Below, piece by piece: positions 54,001 through 60,000 of a stretch of DNA of 60,000 nt. Made by a program: the position numbers and the translations under genes. Origin of the DNA: Membranipora membranacea (lineage: Eukaryota > Bryozoa > Gymnolaemata > Cheilostomatida > Membraniporidae); NCBI GenBank assembly GCA_914767715.1, contig OU612067.1:126001-186000 (forward strand), given 5' to 3'. Below the pieces are notes generated by a model. It did not search any database and was not told where the DNA came from. It worked only from the letters and a program-made list of their open reading frames with translations. The first letter of the stretch is position 1. Each line of letters starts with the position of its first letter.

Positions 54001-57000
54001 AACGATAATCGAAGCTCATCGTAATCCTTGAAGAGAAGTAGTGTTGACCTTACCTGAGCGTACCAGAAGGTTGAGGGTTCACCATCTATCTCATCTAGAG
54101 ATTTAACAATAGATCTGAGGCTAACATGCTCTTGTTGACCTATCTTTATCTCATTCATAGGTTCCATCTCAAACAGACCTGTCTCATCAGTCGAGTCAGC
54201 AGTGTCTATAGTCTCAAAATCCCAAACCTGAAATGGATGCGTTAAACCATGGGAATGTCCAATGTCCTCATTTACATTTTTAAAGGTGTGTACTGAAGTT
54301 AAAACAACAATCGTAATGGGGTTTTCGCAATTTGCTTAAACTACTGCTGCCACTCATGCAAATTTGTGCTCATTGAATTCTGCATAGCTCCAAGATAATT
54401 AATTGAGACTTAAGTCTCATAATTGTCACCTAATGGACAAATAATGTGCACAAACTGATCTTCAAAATCAGGGCACGAAATCTACGCACCAGATTATGAC
54501 GTGTAAAGTCTACACTAGTAAGACAGTAACTACGTCACCTGATGCGGTAGATAATTAATTTCATACCCTAATTTTGACGATCAGTTTGTGCAAATTATTT
54601 GCTCATTAGGTGACAATGCTGAGATTGCGGCCTCATTTCATTAGTTCTGAGCTACACAGAATTCTACAAGCACACATTTGGCTGTGTGGCAGCAGTGGTT
54701 TAAGTTTTCGAGTTTTAGGAAACTCTCATGCATAATTTAGCATAGAGTAATTGAACTAGGCATTACTTTATTGAATGTTATCCTGCCGTACATACCCGGA
54801 TAGCTCCGTCCTCCCCGACGCTCATCAGCTCTCCCTCGTCCATGATGATCTGTTGTATAGCTCCCTGGTGACACGGCTTCTTACCTTTACGACTTATCTC
54901 TACTTTAATTAGTCCTCCGTCCCATAGTAACATATTGCCATTCTCACACCCAGATAATACCTGTAAACATCAGGTATGAGATCAAGTGTGAGTCCAAGTA
55001 TGACATATCATATAAGCTCACCTTCACCATTTAGGAAATATTCATTTAAATGTCACACTTTATTATAAAAGCTCTTTAACTTGCCAGATATAAACACAAA
55101 CCGCTGACTGGAACAGCTCACAAAACATCATCTAGTGTCACTCTCAATAAGCTCATTTTCTTTGTATTAAAAGGAATCATCATTGTAGCTTGTAAGTTTA
55201 ATTGTTTAACTCTTTGAGTAGACTAACCTTTCCATCAGGCAGCTCTACATAACCCTCAATATCGGAGATTTCTGTTTTACCAAATTTTCCGAGTTGACCC
55301 TGAAGTTTGAGTCCAGTAAAGGTGTGAGCCATCTTCCAGAACCTGAAATATCATGTAAGTTACAGTAAGTTACAGTTTTTAATGTGAAACACAACATTTC
55401 AAATCCCAAAACTCTGCCGTCCATCAATCTAACCAACACATGATATTTATAGCTGGTCTTGACAGTAGCTATTCTGCTCTAAGAAAACTACCATTGATGT
55501 GGTAGCTTAGTGAATTCTATATTGTATTGTATTCTCTACCATGTCACAGCAACAGCAATTTTACAAATATAATCCACGATGATGGGTATATATGTACGCC
55601 ATACTCGGAGCTCATACCTGATGTGACCGGTACCAGACGAAGTTAGCTGACCCTCTAACTCTGTGGAGAAGCTAACTCTGAATACATCCTGAGAGAAAGC
55701 TTTCGATCGCAGAACTGTCTGTTCCTGTTTCCAGTTCCAAAGAGTTAACATGAAATCTGGATCTCCTCCTACAGAAGCTAACAGCTTTCCATCCGGACTG
55801 AAATTATAAATAATATACTGATAAGCAACGAAGCTGGTCCTTTATGGTGTGATTAACACATTGACATTGAATTATGATGGTATGTTGTAGGTATCCTACT
55901 TTTATTGTCAAATAAAAATACTGACTAGCGACAGCAATTCTCCAATTGAGCGATCAATCGATGGCCGGTTCCAGTTCCTTGGATATGAAGTCATGTACAC
56001 AGAAGTGTAGCCTAGATATCCTACCTGAAGCAGACGTAAGCGTAGGCTTGTTGGGTACCTCCCCTTAGTATTCTGTGTAGCTTAAGTGTATCATACTCAT
56101 ATATATTAATATCAGGGGCATCACCTTTCTCCGCCACAGCTAACCATCTACGACTCGGGTGTAACTGTGAGACAAATTAAGATAATTTTCTTCTTCCATT
56201 AAGCTTATATATTGAACTTGAACACATTTTTTCTACTAACAATCTGGAAAGAATCAGCAGCAGCGGCAAGGTCTAATAAGTTCGGCCTTACATATAATAT
56301 TTGAGTTTCCCGAATCATAATCAGAATTTTTTGCTCAGTAAGAGGCACAATCAGTAATCTACAGCTCTGATGACTCTACTTACACAGATAGCACCGATAG
56401 CCACGCCCCCTGTACTTCTGATATATTTCTGCTCTTTAGTGATGATATCGACTAGCTGAACGAGGTTACCAGCTACATAGGCTACAGTCCTCGTATCTAG
56501 TATCACCAGGTTACCACGGCGACGACAATCATAACCAAAACTATGAGTCAGCTGTAACATAGTCTGTGGGAGGCCTGACGAGTCTGTAGAATATTATATA
56601 TAAGTAAAGTTACCCTCAGTGTAAGTTGATGGATGAAAAATATTACAGCTTTGTATTTCTGTGACAAGAAGCAAGCACACTGTAAGCTTGTAATTATAAT
56701 ACACCCTCAACCAACGTAATGGATGCCTCTTCTAACCGGGAAGTGAGGACAGGCAATGCTTGAATCTGACATACCGGTAATTCTTGGCTTGGATACGAGA
56801 TCTTCATAGTCATAGAAGAAGTCGTCTGGGATTCCTGGCTTCTCTTCTTTCTTTACTTCATCACTCATCACAGATTCCTCATCACCTCTACAATAATAAT
56901 AATATGAGCTCATTTAAGAAAAAACTGTACTAGTACTAGACTAGTACTTCTCTATATATACTGAGTGGTAACTCGGCAGTCTAATCGAGATAAAACTGAT

Positions 57001-59636
57001 GTGCGAGTGCGCCCTCAGAGGGCTTCGAAGAACTCGGAGAGTATTCTCCAAGTCCCATCGTCCGCGAGCGTCTAATATTGTGAGAGTCACGACTGAGCTG
57101 TATTCAAAGCTGCTCACCTGATATTTGGATCGTCTCCCTTGACAGTTCCCTCCGGCATCTCAAGCTCATCTTCACCTTCTTTCTTCTCCTTACCATCCTC
57201 TGTTTTCTCTCCGCCTTCCTTAGCCTCAGCTCCACCATCAGCAGCCTTTGGTACTGCATCAGTAGCCTCAGCTCCACCATCAGCAGCCTTTGGTTCTGCA
57301 TTGGTAGCCTCAGCTCCTGGTTCAGCTGCTGCTGCTTCACCTGTGGTTTCTCCCTCTTTAGCAACAGTAGCTGATTCCTCACCAGATTTGGCTGCATTAT
57401 CTGCAGATTCACTCTGCTCATCTGCAGGTTTACCTTCATCCCCTTCAGCAGTCTTACCATCAGCCTCCTCAGCAGGCTTAGCTTCGTCCGCTGCAGCTTT
57501 GTTTTGTTCGGCAGATTTGCTCTCTTCACCTTCTGCTGGTTTTGCATCTTCTTCCTCAGCAGGTTTACTTTCACCACTCTCTGCAGTCTTGGTTTCTTCT
57601 GCTGCAGGTGCTCCCTCCTCTGCTGCAGATTTGCCCTCTTCTGTTGCCGGAGAGCTGTCAGCAGCAGTACCTCCTTCCTTATTTTCAGGCTGGTCTTCTG
57701 CGGCTTTATCTACAAATCATACAGTAATATTTTGTAGCATAAAAGATGGATCTATCATCCTTATGCATGAGTAGTTGAATCACTTATATTCGATTTCTTT
57801 TAGACAACCACAACATTGGAAAATTGGGCTTCAAGGTTCTGCTGAGAAGTTGATCATTACAACAGTCAAAGTCTATCTTTTTTTCAGATAATGTAATTCT
57901 CACCTTGCTCAGCCCCAGCCTCAGTACCCGTCTGATCTGCCTCAGCGGGTTTATCAGCAGCACCCGTCTCCTCTTGTTTAGCTGGCTCTCCTTCTGCTGC
58001 TGGTTGTGACTCACTACCATCAGTAGGCTGTAAGGGCTCACCAGTCTCATCACTAGCACCTAAAGTAATCACACAAGTTTTAATATACGTTTACATAAAC
58101 TTACAAATACTCCGATACCCAAAAAATGATCAGCAGAATAAACTTTGCAAGTCACTTTTATATTATGAAGAGCTTTATTGTGTAGTTTTAAGAGTTATGA
58201 GAGAGAACTTCATGCGAATTTCAGCTACATAACTTGGGGTGCCTGATGTTATTAGTTCTGCTACTGTGTAGCTCTGAGTATATCCCAAAAGGGTCAATCT
58301 AATCCTAATTTATCTGCAGAGCATACAAGTACAATGCTAAGAAAGTATATCTTGTTATAATACTGAGTTGGTCTGATAATACACAGAAGGTTTTAGTCAG
58401 GAGGAGGTTATAGGGTATAGGAGTTACCTGGAGCTGCTGTCTCTCCTTCAGCTGCTACGGGAGTCGCCTCCTCTTGTTTCTCCTGATTTGTTATATCTAC
58501 TGGCTCCTCCTCTTTAGCTGGCTCTGCTGCTGTAGTCTCAGGTTCTGCTGGTGCAGCATCAAGCTGATCAGCAGGAGCTGCAGACGCTCCCTCCTCAGCA
58601 GCTGGTGTCTGCTCAGTCGGAGCTGAGTCTTCTGCATTAGACTCAGACGGAGGAGCATCGTCTATTGAAACGAAAATTTATATTATAATATCACTATCAT
58701 TACTGTTGTAGATTTGAATAGCTGGCAAAGTAAAGCATTTGGTGGATAGGAGCCTGTTATCAGAATGGAACGATCTGTGAGAGTATTGGGGACATTTCTT
58801 TCAAATCTAAATACTGTGATATGTTTTAGTTTTACTTCAAAAACCAGCCATTAAAGGGTAAGACCGGATCGATGATCACTTCATTTAACTGGACTACTGA
58901 CATAATACAGGTAGACAGAAAGAAACTTTACCACACATGCAAAGATCAACATAATCATTGCAGTGAAAGAAATCATAGTACAGCAATATGTGCTGAAATA
59001 GAAAATTTTACAGATCCTGAGAAGGAGACTGGCTTCCAAGCTAACTTTGAGAGATCACATGACTGTAAGCGTGACGTACAGAAAATAATTATATGTATTT
59101 ATGGTGGGAAATCTAAAATTAAGATGAAATGAAACAGAAGCGTATCAGTGTGATTAGTGCTCAAGTAGATATCAGAGAAGTGTGAGCAGTGACCACCAGA
59201 CATGCACCAGACACCATCCAACTTCTACCTTTACCAGTCGCTCGCGTTTGCCTGCCAGCTTTTTGTCTCCCGTTATCACCTGTCCCTATGCCTGTATTCT
59301 CGGCTGATATGTGGATAGAAGGCGTGTTTAGAGAGCTGAGCTCCCTGTCACCCTGACGAGGGGTCTGCAGTGGTGTGCTCTGTACCGAGCCTCGAGGGGT
59401 GCCTAACCCAAGAAAAGCTCCATCGGACTGAGCAGCTAAAAGTTCAGGGTCAGCCTCGACACCAGGCGGACTCAGAGCTCTGATGATATCTTCTTGCTCT
59501 GTCGTTGTCGGCTCCCAGTCCTCGGGTGGATCATCACCGGCATGCTTTAATTTGTATCTACGCAGAGCCTCTTCTCTCAAATGAAATGTGGCCTCTCTTA
59601 AATTCCGAGATTTTCGACCACTTGCATTGGAGTGAC
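39039..59636 (-). CDS. CFAP44: Cilia- and flagella-associated protein 44 (WD-repeat, coiled coil), 5' end incomplete
   Basis: CFAP44 is an axonemal protein of motile cilia that works with CFAP43 in the tether of the inner dynein arm I1/f. I join 36 minus-strand exons: 59636-59229, 58661-58428, 58059-57904, 57709-57118, 56887-56775, 56583-56384, 56164-56025, 55797-55618, 55342-55228, 54960-54796, 54227-54054, 53855-53613, 52697-52572, 52405-52220, 52006-51867, 51169-51036, 50781-50683, 50516-50348, 50059-49881, 49635-49491, 49155-48993, 48760-48630, 48283-48093, 46530-46351, 44915-44755, 44363-44179, 43887-43725, 42521-42391, 42164-41921, 41703-41517, 41188-41013, 40759-40637, 40349-40153, 39943-39718, 39570-39436, 39236-39039. 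All phases agree, giving ~2229 visible residues against ~1850 in human. In order: an acidic Ala/Glu/Lys/Pro tail of ~465 residues; [16 protein letters not shown] repeats to ~1300; long coiled coils with [20 protein letters not shown] and [13 protein letters not shown]; and the Pro-rich C-terminus. No ATG fits before exon 1, so the start lies outside; exon 1 borders are tentative (its donor may be 59235). Confidence 0.92.
42958..43009. repeat. Short inverted repeat in a CFAP44 intron
   Basis: GATCCACTTTGC at 42958-42969 and GCAAAGTGGATC at 42998-43009 are exact reverse complements, 28 bp apart. Possibly the ends of a tiny decayed element. Confidence 0.5.
45308..46375 (-). repeat. 41-bp minisatellite made of copies of a CFAP44 exon end plus its splice donor
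   Basis: Twenty-six units in 41-bp register lie in the intron after the exon 46530-46351. The first unit, read on the minus strand, is the true exon end. Each unit holds the last 25 nt of that exon (GACGATCTATAC...AGTAAACCAG), then the donor GTATG and 11 nt of intron. Fifteen units including the real one keep AG|GT. One distal unit keeps GT with a changed -1 base. Ten have GT changed to AT. All changed units are distal; the five nearest the exon are intact, and most of them keep the real intron start GTATGTGATAC, while distal ones read GTATGGGTTAC. Using any decoy donor would add an in-frame TGA two codons after the real junction. Confidence 0.95.
46948..47082. repeat. Degenerate ~16-bp tandem repeat
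   Basis: Variants of TTTCTAGCCAGCTTT are repeated about eight times with many substitutions and small length changes, in a CFAP44 intron. It is much older or less homogenised than the 41-bp array 0.6 kb away. Confidence 0.7.
52800..53476. mobile_element. Non-autonomous hAT-type element with perfect 8-bp target duplication
   Basis: The element begins CAGGGGTGGCCGACC and its complementary end begins CAGGGCTGCTCAACG, the 'CAGGGxTG' terminus typical of Charlie/ZBED-like hAT elements. GC-rich subterminal blocks (GGGGGCCGC, GCATGCGGCCCC) are also typical. It is flanked on both sides by CACTAGAG (52792-52799 and 53477-53484), an exact 8-bp duplication as hAT insertion creates. It is 677 bp long, sits in the CFAP44 intron between exons 53855-53613 and 52697-52572, and I see no transposase. 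Confidence 0.9.
54321..54718. mobile_element. Foldback element, ~400 bp, in a CFAP44 intron
   Basis: The left arm (about 54321-54475) and the complement of the right arm (about 54565-54718) share, in order, CTTAAACTACTGCTGCCAC (ACCACTGC in the other), GAATTCTG, TAGCTC, TTGTCACCTAATG, CAAATAAT and GCACAAACTGATC. The arms are about 150 bp with several mismatches and a ~90-bp centre. It is non-coding and of unassigned superfamily. Confidence 0.8.
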
Positions 59637-59689
59637 CTGAGAGCGGCTTATTCTCTTAATGAAAAATTTGATCCAGAATGTAAAGACTA

Positions 59690-59800
59690 GACAATGAAAA
59701 TCTGAATAATTTACTCCCCATGGTACAAACATCTAAACTCTCACTGAGGATATTCAAGCATAAGGGTAATTTACACAAATGTAACGCTTGGCAACTCATG
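59690..59800 (+). pseudogene. Possible tail of a non-LTR polymerase
   Basis: The plus strand reads LNNLLPMVQTSKLSLRIFKH, resembling the 'WN.LP..vv.a.sl..FK' end of non-LTR reverse transcriptases. It is too short and diverged to be sure. It lies just upstream of the first CFAP44 exon seen. Confidence 0.3.
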
Positions 59801-60000
59801 CACAAAGCAGTACCACAAAAACAGCAAAGAAGCTCACATTAAATTTTTGTTTAATTCATAGTTATTTTTGAGAGCTTGATGACAAGTCTATCATCTATTG
59901 ACGGGACAACTTTCATGGTATTTAACAAAAGAAAATCCAATGCCTTAGGGCTAGTAAAGAGAGGGACAACCAATCAATCCTAATGGCATTGTAATCTGTA

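Noticed and set aside
57139-57774. A 211-codon plus-strand open frame rich in Ser and Ala
   Set aside because: It is the antisense shadow of the acidic Ala/Glu-rich CFAP44 exon at 57709-57118, whose phase and neighbours fit CFAP44.
59161-59580. Separate 139-residue gene starting at 59580
   Set aside because: That start would be TTG. The frame continues upstream and the segment fits as a phase-1 exon of CFAP44.

Overview
This window is animal (metazoan) nuclear DNA. It holds spliced genes with short to medium GT-AG introns, tRNA-derived SINEs, hAT and foldback (MITE-like) DNA elements, non-LTR retrotransposon fragments and several minisatellites. The proteins align clearly with animal orthologues: the signal-sequence receptor delta subunit, an exosome subunit, a peroxisomal enoyl-CoA reductase, a carboxypeptidase M-type enzyme and the ciliary protein CFAP44. 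They are diverged, so an invertebrate, possibly an early-branching one such as a sponge or cnidarian, is likely. I cannot name the species from sequence alone. All exon models were assembled by hand from reading frame, splice consensus and remembered family sequence. Every internal exon junction keeps the reading frame.

Layout. 1-1.5 kb: a decayed non-LTR reverse-transcriptase tail on the minus strand and palindromes upstream of SSR4. 1.5-3.5 kb: SSR4 (TRAP-delta), plus strand, 5 exons. 3.8-5.5 kb: EXOSC4/RRP41, minus strand, 5 exons, tail-to-tail with SSR4 with 234 bp between the stop codons. 5.5-16.9 kb: a repeat-rich stretch with no gene I can establish. It holds a duplicated dispersed repeat, LINE remnants, a family of palindromic elements, a small MITE, a SINE, an unclassified repeated coding element and a few orphan coding-like stretches. 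16.9-21.5 kb: PECR, plus strand, 8 exons, ending in the peroxisomal signal SKL. 23.3-24.4 kb: a small secreted cysteine-rich protein, minus strand, 3 exons, with two peritrophin-like repeats. 24.4-29.5 kb: intergenic, with simple repeats and a SINE. 29.5-36.1 kb: a carboxypeptidase M-like gene, minus strand, 8 exons, with a signal peptide, a complete metallo-active site and a hydrophobic GPI-type tail. 36.1-39.0 kb: intergenic. 39.0-59.6 kb: CFAP44, minus strand, 36 exons, complete at the 3' end, with the start codon apparently beyond the window.

The genes do not form a pathway. They serve ER translocation, RNA decay, peroxisomal lipid metabolism, an extracellular matrix or mucus-like role, cell-surface peptide trimming and ciliary motility. 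The most unusual feature is a 41-bp tandem array at 45.3-46.4 kb inside a CFAP44 intron. Every unit is a copy of the last 25 nt of the upstream exon plus its 5' splice site, so the intron carries about 25 decoy exon-donor junctions next to the real one. A second gene (carboxypeptidase M-like) also has a minisatellite starting at a splice donor. Other strong observations are a 677-bp hAT-type element with a perfect 8-bp target duplication, a 400-bp foldback element, a pre-miRNA-sized hairpin in PECR intron 1, and a repeated protein-coding element of unknown family.
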